Shown here: in pieces, positions 7,369 to 14,765 of the stretch
How the letters are laid out: every line of letters begins with the position of its first letter
Position numbering within the stretch: the stretch's first letter is position 1
From: an uncultured Spirochaetia bacterium
GTDB taxonomy: Bacteria > Spirochaetota > CALGPD01
Assembly (NCBI GenBank): GCA_937960625.1
Contig: CALGPD010000083.1
Location: forward strand, 1 to 23,908
Reading direction: 5' to 3'
DNA: 23,908 bases
Program-made: the position numbers and the translations under genes
The notes under the pieces: model-generated
The model's input: the letters and a program-made list of their open reading frames with translations, nothing else
Databases searched by the model: none
What the model was told of the DNA's origin: nothing

Positions 7369-7462
7369 AAAATATCTCCACAATTAAAATTAAATTTGAA
7401 AATTACGATGTTATACTTAACTTTAATCTTAATAAAAAATTTTACTTTTTTTAGGATAGAAA

Positions 7463-8371
7463 TTGCATCAAAATAAAATTAATGAATTTATCAAAGATAT
7501 TGCCCCGGATTTAAAAAAACGTGGCCTTATAATTATTGATGAGCAGCCTATTCAGTATGCAAAAAAGATTAAAATTCAAAAGGAAGATGAAACCGGCGTT
7601 ATTGTTGTTTATTGGTCAAAGAAAAAGGGTTATTCGTTTATTGCTGAAGGCAATTTTAATTTTAAATCTCTTGCTTTATCTGTTTTAAACCGCGAACAAT
7701 TTATTCCGCAAAAGCAAGAAATTGAAATAGGCCATGTTTATACCGGCATGGATGAATCCGGAAAAGGCGATTATTTTGGGCCGCTTGTTTTATGCGGGTT
7801 TTCCGTCAACCGTGAAATTTCTGAAGAACTTGAAAATGCTGGTGTTCGTGACTGTAAGAAATTGTCCGATACCAAGGTAAAGGAAATCTATTATATATTA
7901 AAATCCGATTTTAAAAATTATTTTAAATATAAAGTATTATTGCCTGAGCATTATAATGAAAAAATCAATGATTTTAATTCGTGTGGCATGAAGTTAAATC
8001 ATTTATTAGGGAATTTATATTCAGAATTAATTTTAAATTTTGATGATATTTCAAAAACGTATTTAATTGACCGTTTTGGAGATGAGAAATACGTTTTGGA
8101 GTTTCTCCCATCTAATAATTATAAATTAATACTAAAAGAAAAAGCAGAATCTTATACCGGAGTTGCCGCCGCGTCAATTGTTGCACGAGCGGTTTTTTTA
8201 GAGCACATGGAGTTTTTATCAAATAAATGCGGCCTTGAGCTGCCGCTAGGGGCTAATTCAAAAGTTGATAATACTGCAAGGCAGTTATATAAAAAATTGG
8301 GTGAAAACGGTTTAAAAAAATATGTTAAATGGCATTTTAAAAACACAAAAAAGATAAAAGAGGTTAAATAG
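7463..8371 (+). CDS. rnhC: Ribonuclease HIII
   Basis: This 302-residue protein cleaves RNA in RNA-DNA hybrids during replication and repair. It has an N-terminal TBP-like substrate-binding domain (about residues 1-85) and a catalytic domain that starts GMDESGKGDYFGPLV (95-109). The active-site acids of the family are visible as D97 and E98 in DESGKGD, and as D203 and D207 in LIDRFGD. Other landmarks are KKLSD, NHLLGNLYSE, KAESYTGVAAASIVARA and LPLGANSKVD. The start is a TTG with AGGATA about 4-5 bases upstream; no in-frame ATG exists before the conserved region. The stop codon overlaps the start of the ankyrin lipoprotein gene by one base, which suggests translational coupling. Confidence 0.93.
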   Translation: MHQNKINEFIKDIAPDLKKRGLIIIDEQPIQYAKKIKIQKEDETGVIVVYWSKKKGYSFIAEGNFNFKSLALSVLNREQFIPQKQEIEIGHVYTGMDESGKGDYFGPLVLCGFSVNREISEELENAGVRDCKKLSDTKVKEIYYILKSDFKNYFKYKVLLPEHYNEKINDFNSCGMKLNHLLGNLYSELILNFDDISKTYLIDRFGDEKYVLEFLPSNNYKLILKEKAESYTGVAAASIVARAVFLEHMEFLSNKCGLELPLGANSKVDNTARQLYKKLGENGLKKYVKWHFKNTKKIKEVK

Positions 8372-9240
8372 TGAAATATTACAATCAGATAATTCTATTA
8401 TTATTAATTTTAACTTTATCATTTTGCAGTAAAAAAAATAATCCGGAATTAATAAAAGCAGCTAAGCAAAATAAAATCAATATTGTTAAAATGGTTTTGC
8501 AAAACCGTGGAAATGTAAACAGTATTGATAAGGGACGAAATACTGCGCTTTTATGGGCAAGTGCTAAAGGATATTTAGAATTGTGTAAGTATTTGATAAA
8601 AAATTCTGCTTCCGTAGATCTTGAAAATGAAGTTAAATCAACTCCGTTAATACTCGCTGCGACTAACGGACATTTTGAAATACTGAAACTGTTAATTAAA
8701 AACGGCGCTGACGTTAATCATAAAGATACACATAAAATGACACCGTTAATGTGGGCAAGTTGGAATAATCATTATAAATGTGCAGAATTCTTAGTCAAGA
8801 AAGGCGCTGATGTTGAGGCAAAGAATATTGAAAAAATTACTGCATTATTTATGTCAGCATCAAAAGGGCACTTAAAAATTGTGGATTTACTTATCAGAAA
8901 TAAAGCTGACGTAAAAGTTAAAAATGAAACAGGTTTTACAGCTTTAATGTATGCTTGCAGTAACGGCCATTTAGAAGTGGCCAAAAAACTAATTGAAGCC
9001 GGCTCTATTGTTAATAGTAAAGCTAAAAACGGGCTTACACCTTTAATGCTGGCTTCCTCTAAAGGCTATCCTGAAATTGTTAGGTTTTTAATTTTTTCCG
9101 GAGCAAATATTAATTCCAGAGATGATTCGGGTAATAATGCTTTAGATATTGCAGATATGAAAGGGTATGCAAATATTAAAAAAATCCTTGTAAAAGCCGG
9201 CGCTAAAAAGAAAAAGGATAATGAGAATATTGTTAATTAG
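8371..9240 (+). CDS. Ankyrin-repeat lipoprotein
   Basis: This 289-residue protein begins at a GTG that shares its first base with the rnhC stop. It has a typical export signal (hydrophobic residues 7-16) ending at C19 in LSFC, a somewhat atypical lipobox with F at -1. It is therefore probably lipid-anchored at the cell surface or facing the periplasm. The rest is eight ankyrin repeats of 33 residues with the usual T-P/A-L...A...G...I...L...GA-VN pattern, for example STPLILAATNGHFEILKLLI and FTALMYACSNGHLEVAKKLI. The tail is lysine-rich. Ankyrin repeats bind proteins; the partner is unknown. It shares only the general repeat with the large ankyrin trio at 14.8-19.4 kb. Four bases separate its end from the convergent HD-GYP gene. 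Confidence 0.85.
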   Translation: MKYYNQIILLLLILTLSFCSKKNNPELIKAAKQNKINIVKMVLQNRGNVNSIDKGRNTALLWASAKGYLELCKYLIKNSASVDLENEVKSTPLILAATNGHFEILKLLIKNGADVNHKDTHKMTPLMWASWNNHYKCAEFLVKKGADVEAKNIEKITALFMSASKGHLKIVDLLIRNKADVKVKNETGFTALMYACSNGHLEVAKKLIEAGSIVNSKAKNGLTPLMLASSKGYPEIVRFLIFSGANINSRDDSGNNALDIADMKGYANIKKILVKAGAKKKKDNENIVN

Positions 9241-9244
9241 AACT

Positions 9245-10903
9245 TTATTTATTTTTTGTTTTACGCGTTGTTAGTATATATTCACCGAGGTAATATTTAA
9301 AATATTTTTCCTTTGATAAATCCATTTCATGAACTTTATCTTTCACTTTTATTCTTACAACAGGCCTGTGAGGGGTTGATGTATATTTGACAACAACAGC
9401 TTCAGTGATTTTTTTATTAGTTTCAGTATCACGTAGAGGTAAAACTTCGTTTATTGTATAACATTGAATGGATTCAAGAAATAAATCAACGAGATGACGG
9501 TCATATTTTATCTCCCGGTGTTCATGGCCGGCGAAAGTATATAACCCTTTTTCGTCAACCTGTCCGGTTTCAGGATTGTAGTGATAATCTGAATTTTCCA
9601 GTAAATATTCAACTGTGTCGTATCTTGAAACCGGAAGCCTCCATGGCCTTCGGTTTATCATTGCGTCATAAGTATCTATTATAGATAAAAGGTTAGTTAA
9701 TTCATGCAACGCAGTATTATACCTATGTACTTTCTTTTTAGTTTTCATGCCGCTAATATCGGACATAACAATTTCATAATCACTGCCTTTTCTTTTTGGG
9801 TAACCTTCTCCATTTAGATAGCAATGATGTGTCCTTATCATATTTGTAATTATTGACATTGAGTCAATTCCAAGATTTTGAATGATGTGCGCGCCAACAT
9901 TAACGTGTTTCTTTAATAATGAATACTCATAATCATTTACAATAGTAAACCCCTTGTTTAGAATCTGTCCGTCTTCTGAAATTAATGATTTAATTTCTTT
10001 TTGCATGATTTTACTTAAGACAACGTGATTGAATCCAAAGTCAAAAATAAAACTTCCAAGGCTTGCGTTATTCACAATTGATTGATCATATGTTACTCTG
10101 TATTCTTTTTTATATTTTTGTCCGGCTGTGTACCTTGCCGTACTGGATTGCGAACCAGTTTCAAGTCGGTATTTTTGAAGATTACTTAACGTGATTGTGA
10201 ATAAAATTCCCACTGTAACAGAATGCATGAGTAAGTAGTTAGATATTTGAGTTTTTTTATTCACATCTTCTTTATCCCCGATGTGTAAATTTCCCAACGT
10301 CCGATTATCTTTGAGATTAATGCTTTGTATTTTAAGTTTGAAAATTTTATCAATTAAGATTTTAATTGAATCAAGTTTTGAGCCTGAAGAGCTAAAAATA
10401 TTTTCAGCAAGCCTCGTGGCTCCGTCTTTTTGCAAAGGGTCAATTCGTAATCTGAGCAAGTCATCACCCTCTAATAAACCGATTTTACTTCCTTTCTTTT
10501 TTGAGCCTGCATCCTTTTCATCAATTAATACAAAAATTTCTGACAATTTATCTAAAATTTCTTCCCGGTATTGCATTAAAACAGCGTATTTATTTTCTTC
10601 TTCCGTGTAATCTACAACGGGTATATCGGAGACCCAAACAGTTTCATATCCTTGCTGAATGATATTCTGAATTACTTTTTCGTCAATTTCTTTTCCGCGT
10701 TTATATCCGGCAATATCTTCAACGAGCCATACATTGATGCCCGGAGATTTTAAATATTGCAGTATTTTCTTTTCATCAGGTTGTTTTCTTAATTCAGCAG
10801 CTTTTTTTTTATATTCTTCTATTTTTTGGTGTATTATATGACTTTTTTGTTTAGTTTGTTGATACAATCTTTGCAGCAGTCGAATTGATAACTTGCGTAC
10901 CAT
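9245..10903 (-). CDS. Degenerate HD-GYP domain protein
   Basis: This 552-residue protein carries an HD-GYP domain at about 220-480. HD-GYP proteins usually hydrolyse cyclic di-GMP or related dinucleotides. Visible landmarks are the entry helix LLMHSVTVG (H227), KKHVNVGAHIIQ (H333), RTHHCYLNGEGYP (H359, H360, GYP 367-369) and IIDTYDAMINRRPWR (D410, D413). The defining HD pair, expected as HDIGK, reads FDFGF (F287, D288), so the histidine is lost. Inserts occur before it and between GYP and the DTYDA helix. The N-terminal 200 residues have a charged coiled start, then a small alpha/beta part (INVWLVEDIAGY, ETVWVSDIPV). A GAGGA ribosome binding site precedes the ATG. It may be a dinucleotide sensor or an enzyme with altered metal use; activity cannot be judged here. 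Confidence 0.8.
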   Translation of the reverse strand: MVRKLSIRLLQRLYQQTKQKSHIIHQKIEEYKKKAAELRKQPDEKKILQYLKSPGINVWLVEDIAGYKRGKEIDEKVIQNIIQQGYETVWVSDIPVVDYTEEENKYAVLMQYREEILDKLSEIFVLIDEKDAGSKKKGSKIGLLEGDDLLRLRIDPLQKDGATRLAENIFSSSGSKLDSIKILIDKIFKLKIQSINLKDNRTLGNLHIGDKEDVNKKTQISNYLLMHSVTVGILFTITLSNLQKYRLETGSQSSTARYTAGQKYKKEYRVTYDQSIVNNASLGSFIFDFGFNHVVLSKIMQKEIKSLISEDGQILNKGFTIVNDYEYSLLKKHVNVGAHIIQNLGIDSMSIITNMIRTHHCYLNGEGYPKRKGSDYEIVMSDISGMKTKKKVHRYNTALHELTNLLSIIDTYDAMINRRPWRLPVSRYDTVEYLLENSDYHYNPETGQVDEKGLYTFAGHEHREIKYDRHLVDLFLESIQCYTINEVLPLRDTETNKKITEAVVVKYTSTPHRPVVRIKVKDKVHEMDLSKEKYFKYYLGEYILTTRKTKNK

Positions 10904-11017
10904 TTTAAATCCTCATGATAATTCAAAACTATTTTTTATAGTTTAGATAAAATTATACAAAAAATCTAGAAAAGTAAATATTTGTATTCTTAAGAAATTA
11001 TTACAATTAAATAAAAA

Positions 11018-11770
11018 TTAACTGCCTGATGTTATAAGTTTGGATTTAATTCTTATAGCTTTTCTAAGCATCCATCCTCGTATTCCGCCTCTTATTGCTC
11101 TGTCAATAAATGAAATGCCTGATTTTCTGTTAAATTCTGCTGTCGCGCTGAACATACTCAATAATACACTGAATTTTCTGTTCAGAATTAGTTTGTAAGA
11201 TTGTCTTTTAAAATATTCATTAAAAGAATCCATTTGCTTTGAATTTAATGCATCTTTATGAATTGCAAGAGTTTTACATGCAAGAGCAATATTCCTGTAT
11301 GAATATCCTTCGAGAATAACAGCTTTTAACCCTAGCCGTATAAACTTCTTTTGCTCCTGGTTTTTTTCTATGCCTTTAAACCTATATAATGCTAGAATAG
11401 CAAGATATCTAAGGTTGCATTCTGAAAGTGCAGAAATTCTTTCTCTGCTTGCTCCGGGAATTCCTGCCGGAGAAAAACGGGTGTTTAAACCTTCAGCGCT
11501 TAATTCTGCAAGAACTTTAAAACTTTTAGGATTTTTCCGTTTCATTATCTTGATGATTGCGTTTCTGCGTACATTAAAAGTCACGGAAATGTGTTTTTTT
11601 CTTGTTTCCTGAATCATATTGTTTTGTGTTCTTACCGTATATTTTAATACCTTAAATCCTCTAGCCCAATTATGCAAAGTCTGCAAAGGTATTTTTCTTC
11701 TTAAAGTAGTTGATGATAAAATTGATGTTAAAATCAAGGTGAATGTGATTATAAATATTGATTTCTTCAT
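11018..11770 (-). CDS. Exported hypothetical protein, helical repeat type
   Basis: This 250-residue protein has an N-terminal export signal (KKSIFIITFTLILTSILSS). The mature part is strongly basic and nearly all helical. Segments such as RRNAIIKIMKRKNPKSFKVL, LRYLAILALYRFKGI and YRNIALACKTLAIHK suggest HEAT- or ARM-like helical pairs, but no family is recognised. AAAGGAG precedes the ATG by 10 bases, and on the - strand a small hairpin (ATTCGT/ACGAAT, 11789-11794 and 11772-11777) would hold that ribosome binding site in its loop. The HD-GYP gene lies 114 bases downstream on the same strand, so the two could be co-transcribed. It diverges from ribBA across about 200 bases of AT-rich sequence with no recognisable FMN riboswitch. 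Confidence 0.65.
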   Translation of the reverse strand: MKKSIFIITFTLILTSILSSTTLRRKIPLQTLHNWARGFKVLKYTVRTQNNMIQETRKKHISVTFNVRRNAIIKIMKRKNPKSFKVLAELSAEGLNTRFSPAGIPGASRERISALSECNLRYLAILALYRFKGIEKNQEQKKFIRLGLKAVILEGYSYRNIALACKTLAIHKDALNSKQMDSFNEYFKRQSYKLILNRKFSVLLSMFSATAEFNRKSGISFIDRAIRGGIRGWMLRKAIRIKSKLITSGS

Positions 11771-11967
11771 TATTCGTATACTCCTTTAACGAATTTCATT
11801 GTATAAAAAAAATAATAAATTTAAACAAAAAAAAATATATATTTTTATTATTATTGAGAAGAATTAATCCTGAGTTATTTTATAAAATTTTAATTTATTA
11901 TGCATGAGATTATTTTTATAATTTAATAGTTAAATTATATTAACAAATATTGGAAAAGAGTAAAAAC

Positions 11968-13194
11968 ATGAAAAAACAAGAATTTTCAGAATACCGTCAT
12001 GAACTTGACCCTGTTGAAGATGCGATTCAAGAATTAAAGAAAGGTAATATGGTTATTTTAATCGACCGTGAAGATAGAGAGAATGAAGGTGATCTCGTTA
12101 TTGCGGCACAATTTGCAACTACAGATAAATTGAATTTTATGATAAAAGCCGGTGGCTTGATTTGTGCACCATTGTCAGAAGAAATATGTAATAAATTAGA
12201 CTTGAAGCAGATGGTGGTTCATAATACCGAAAGCCATAATACAGCATTTACAGTAAGTGTTGATTTAATAGATGGCAATACAACTGGTATATCAGCTGCG
12301 GATAGAGCCAGAACAATACTGGCTCTTGCCGATGAAAACGCAAAGCCAAATGATTTTGCCCGCCCCGGGCATATATTCCCCCTAAAAGCTAAGAGAGGTG
12401 GGACATTGGTGAGGGTAGGACAAACAGAAGGTTCAATTGACCTTTGCCGGGCAGCAGGTTTAAAACAGGCTGCAGCTATTGTTGAAATAATGAATGAAGA
12501 CGGTACAATGGCTAGAATGCCCGACCTTGTCAAATTTAAGAAGAAGCATAATTTAAAACTTATTTCAGTAGGCCAGCTTATTGAATTTAGGCGAAAAACA
12601 GAAAAACTCGTTAGAAGGGTTAGCGAAGCCAGGCTGCCCACTGACCACGGCGTTTTTAAAATAATTGTATATGAAAATGATATTGATGACAGTTTACACG
12701 TTGCTTTGGTTAAGGGCGATATCGCGGGTAAAAAAAATGTTATGGTCCGTGTTCATTCTGAATGTTTAACCGGTGATATTTTTTCATCGCGTAAATGCGA
12801 CTGCGGAAATCAACTTTCCAAAAGTATGCAAATGCTTGAAGCGGAAGGTTGTGGTGTATTATTATACATGCGTCAGGAAGGACGGGGTATCGGCCTTGTA
12901 AATAAAATTAAAGCTTATCACTTACAGGATACTGAAGGCCTTGATACTGTTGAAGCTAACGAGGCATTAGGTTTTGAAGATGATTTACGCGATTATGGTA
13001 TTGGCGCGCAAATCTTAAAAGACTTGGGCTTGACCACTTTAAGGCTTTTAACCAATAATCCACGAAAAATTGTCGGTCTTGAAGGATATGACTTAACCGT
13101 TATGGAAAGAGTACCGATAATCATACCACCGAGAGAAGAGAGTGCAAATTATCTTAGAACTAAAAAGGAAAAACTCGGTCACTTACTTGATTAA
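11968..13194 (+). CDS. ribBA: RibBA: DHBP synthase / GTP cyclohydrolase II
   Basis: This two-domain enzyme supplies both precursors for riboflavin synthesis. The N-terminal part (residues 1-205) is 3,4-dihydroxy-2-butanone 4-phosphate synthase, with the metal site motif DREDRENEGD (33-42), TGISAADRA and RPGHIFPL. The C-terminal part (about 215-408) is GTP cyclohydrolase II, with RVHSECLTGD and CDCG giving the three zinc ligands C266, C277 and C279, then RQEGRGIGL, EANEALGF and TNNPRK. Both catalytic halves look intact. I place the start at the ATG at 11968 (MKKQEF), 408 residues, with AAAAGAG upstream; a TTG 18 bases earlier is less likely. The remaining rib genes are not in the window. xerD follows after 23 bases. 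Confidence 0.93.
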   Translation: MKKQEFSEYRHELDPVEDAIQELKKGNMVILIDREDRENEGDLVIAAQFATTDKLNFMIKAGGLICAPLSEEICNKLDLKQMVVHNTESHNTAFTVSVDLIDGNTTGISAADRARTILALADENAKPNDFARPGHIFPLKAKRGGTLVRVGQTEGSIDLCRAAGLKQAAAIVEIMNEDGTMARMPDLVKFKKKHNLKLISVGQLIEFRRKTEKLVRRVSEARLPTDHGVFKIIVYENDIDDSLHVALVKGDIAGKKNVMVRVHSECLTGDIFSSRKCDCGNQLSKSMQMLEAEGCGVLLYMRQEGRGIGLVNKIKAYHLQDTEGLDTVEANEALGFEDDLRDYGIGAQILKDLGLTTLRLLTNNPRKIVGLEGYDLTVMERVPIIIPPREESANYLRTKKEKLGHLLD

Positions 13195-13217
13195 AATTTG
13201 GTTATTAGAGGTATGCA

Positions 13218-14114
13218 GTGGAGAATCTTAATTCGTTGGTTGAGGATTTTGTTGATTTTATTCGTTTTGAAAAAGGCCTGGCAAAGAATACCGTTGAAAG
13301 TTATGAAAGGGATGTCAGGTTTTTTTGCGATTACCTTGACAAACAGGGATTAGGAGTTGGAGATGTTAGAACCGATGATATATCTCTTTATTTAGGACAA
13401 AGGTCTGATGAAATTTCAAAAAGGAGTATGGCAAGAAATTTAGTTACAATAAAACAGTTTTTTCTTTTTCTGACTTCGGAAAAAATAATAGACCATTCTC
13501 CAGCCGAAAGCATCGATCCCCCCAGAATAGAAAAGAAACTTCCAACCTACTTAACAGTGGAAGAAGTTTCCCGGTTTTTGAATACTTTTGACGAAGAAAC
13601 TCCTATGAATTTAAGAGATAAAACCATCGTAGAATTAATGTATTCCTGCGGACTGAGGATAACTGAAGTAATAACATTAAGCACATCGCAGATAAACCAC
13701 CGGGAAGGGTACATAGCCGTTTTCGGCAAAGGTTCAAAAGAACGAATTGTGCCGATAGGAAGTGTAGCATTAAATTTATTAAAAAAATATTTAAAAGGCG
13801 GAAGGCCGTTTATAGCAAAAACCGCAGAACACAATGAAGTGTTTTTAAACCGCCACGGCAACCCAATAAGCCGTGTCGGCCTTTGGAAAATAATTAAAAA
13901 GTATGCATTAAAAAGCGGCATAAAGAAAAACTTAAACCCGCATGCTTTGCGCCATTCATTTGCAACACATCTAATCCAAAACGGTGCAGACTTGCGCAGC
14001 GTTCAGGAAATGTTAGGGCATTCTGATATATCTACAACGCAAATATATACTCATCTTGACAATACTCATTTGAAAAATACGCATAATAAAAACCATCCTT
14101 TAAATAGAATTTAG
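13218..14114 (+). CDS. xerD: Tyrosine recombinase, XerC/XerD type
   Basis: This 298-residue protein has the standard Xer length and layout. These enzymes resolve chromosome dimers at the dif site at cell division, acting with FtsK. The N-terminal SAM-like domain (1-95) has the family start LVEDFVDFIRFEKGLAKNTVESY. The catalytic domain keeps all key residues: R147 in CGLRITEV, K171 in FGKGSKERIVPIG, H242 and R245 in HALRHSFATHL, H268 in LGHSDISTTQIYTH, and nucleophile Y277. It begins with GTG after a good AGAGGT ribosome binding site. Conservation in the core favours a housekeeping Xer over a mobile integrase, and no att-like repeat is seen. It may be the sole Xer; D rather than C is only a guess. 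It lies just behind ribBA. Confidence 0.88.
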   Translation: MENLNSLVEDFVDFIRFEKGLAKNTVESYERDVRFFCDYLDKQGLGVGDVRTDDISLYLGQRSDEISKRSMARNLVTIKQFFLFLTSEKIIDHSPAESIDPPRIEKKLPTYLTVEEVSRFLNTFDEETPMNLRDKTIVELMYSCGLRITEVITLSTSQINHREGYIAVFGKGSKERIVPIGSVALNLLKKYLKGGRPFIAKTAEHNEVFLNRHGNPISRVGLWKIIKKYALKSGIKKNLNPHALRHSFATHLIQNGADLRSVQEMLGHSDISTTQIYTHLDNTHLKNTHNKNHPLNRI

Positions 14115-14155
14115 GAATTTGTGTCAAATTCAACACGAATTCCTGTGTTTTTTTT
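14113..14155 (+). terminator. Intrinsic terminator of ribBA-xerD
   Basis: AGGAATTTGTGT (14113-14124) pairs with ACACGAATTCCT (14133-14144), 12 bp with one G-U pair. The stem starts within the xerD stop codon and is followed by a T-run at 14148-14155. Confidence 0.85.
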
Positions 14156-14312
14156 GCAACACTGTTTATTAAATTCACACATAAATAAGGTTGTTGAAAT
14201 TTTAAATGTTTATATAATAGTCATTTATGGCAAGGGAATTTTTTCTTAAAAGTGGCATAGAATTTGATAATAATATATATAATACACACTATTTGAGAAG
14301 AAGGTGAAAAAT

Positions 14313-14453
14313 ATGTGTTATTGGAAGAAATTTTTACCACATAGCAAAAGGCTTCAACATATGAAGAATAATCCATGTCTTTCCTGTAAAGGAAAAGATG
14401 AAGGAAAACCCTGCTATGTTAACTCTACAGATATTTCAAAAGTCCGGAAATAG
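14313..14453 (+). CDS. 46-residue Cys-rich microprotein
   Basis: This short gene has a strong ribosome binding site (GAAGAAGG, 14297-14304) ahead of the ATG and a TATAAT (14278-14283) at a fitting distance for a -10 element. It is closed by its own terminator 22 bases after the stop. The product starts MCYWKKFLPHSKRL and has the metal-site-like pattern CLSCKGKDEGKPC (C22, C25, C34), plus C2. It is basic and has no signal peptide. Four cysteines in 46 residues suggest a small zinc-binding or redox protein. No family is recognised. A nearby -35 is not clear: TGGCAT with TTGATA (14253-14269) weakly recalls a sigma-54 site but lacks the GC element. Confidence 0.6.
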   Translation: MCYWKKFLPHSKRLQHMKNNPCLSCKGKDEGKPCYVNSTDISKVRK

Positions 14454-14474
14454 TTTTAAAAATCATAAATTATT

Positions 14475-14513
14475 ATAGCTATCCTCAAACCAACCAACGA
14501 GGATAGCTATTTT
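14475..14513 (+). terminator. Terminator after the Cys-rich microprotein
   Basis: ATAGCTATCCTC (14475-14486) and GAGGATAGCTAT (14499-14510) form a perfect 12-bp stem with a 12-base loop. Only a short T-run (TTTT) follows, so termination strength is uncertain. Confidence 0.65.
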
Positions 14514-14593
14514 CATCCCCGGAGTGTTATAGTAAAACATTAACGCAATATGAAAATTTTTAAACTATTTTTTTATTGATATTCCCTGCGAGT

Positions 14594-14637
14594 TTTGATA
14601 TTGATTATGTTATAAAAGTAGTATAATCTATATCAAA
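14594..14637 (+). promoter_or_regulatory. Long dyad overlapping promoter of the ankyrin array
   Basis: TTTGATATTGATTAT (14594-14608) and ATAATCTATATCAAA (14623-14637) are inverted repeats matching at 14 of 15 positions, with a 14-base centre. A vegetative-type promoter lies inside: TTGATT (14601-14606) and TATAAT (14622-14627) with a rather short 15-base spacer. No T-run follows on either strand, so a terminator is unlikely. A dimeric repressor or activator site is the simplest reading. The rest of 14454-14765 holds no gene that I can see. Confidence 0.5.
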
Positions 14638-14765
14638 GAAATCTATCTTAGCTTTCAATTACTTCCTATGAATTTCAGCTTGATTTTATATCAATTAATA
14701 ATTTTTACTTGAAAAGTCATTAGGCCTTGTAATACTTTTAAATAGAGCTTTATATGGGAGTGCTT

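Noticed and set aside
11771..11967. FMN riboswitch upstream of ribBA
   Set aside because: The region is very AT-rich and shows none of the conserved FMN-element segments.
12219..12641. 140-codon - strand frame inside ribBA
   Set aside because: It overlaps strongly conserved catalytic sequence of ribBA and has no independent support.
13218..14114. Mobile-element integrase marking a genomic island
   Set aside because: The protein has housekeeping Xer length and core motifs, and no tRNA, att repeat or phage gene is nearby.
14251..14270. Possible sigma-54 promoter (TGGCAT...TTGAT) before the Cys-rich microprotein
   Set aside because: The -12 GC element is missing, and a TATAAT closer to the gene explains expression more simply.
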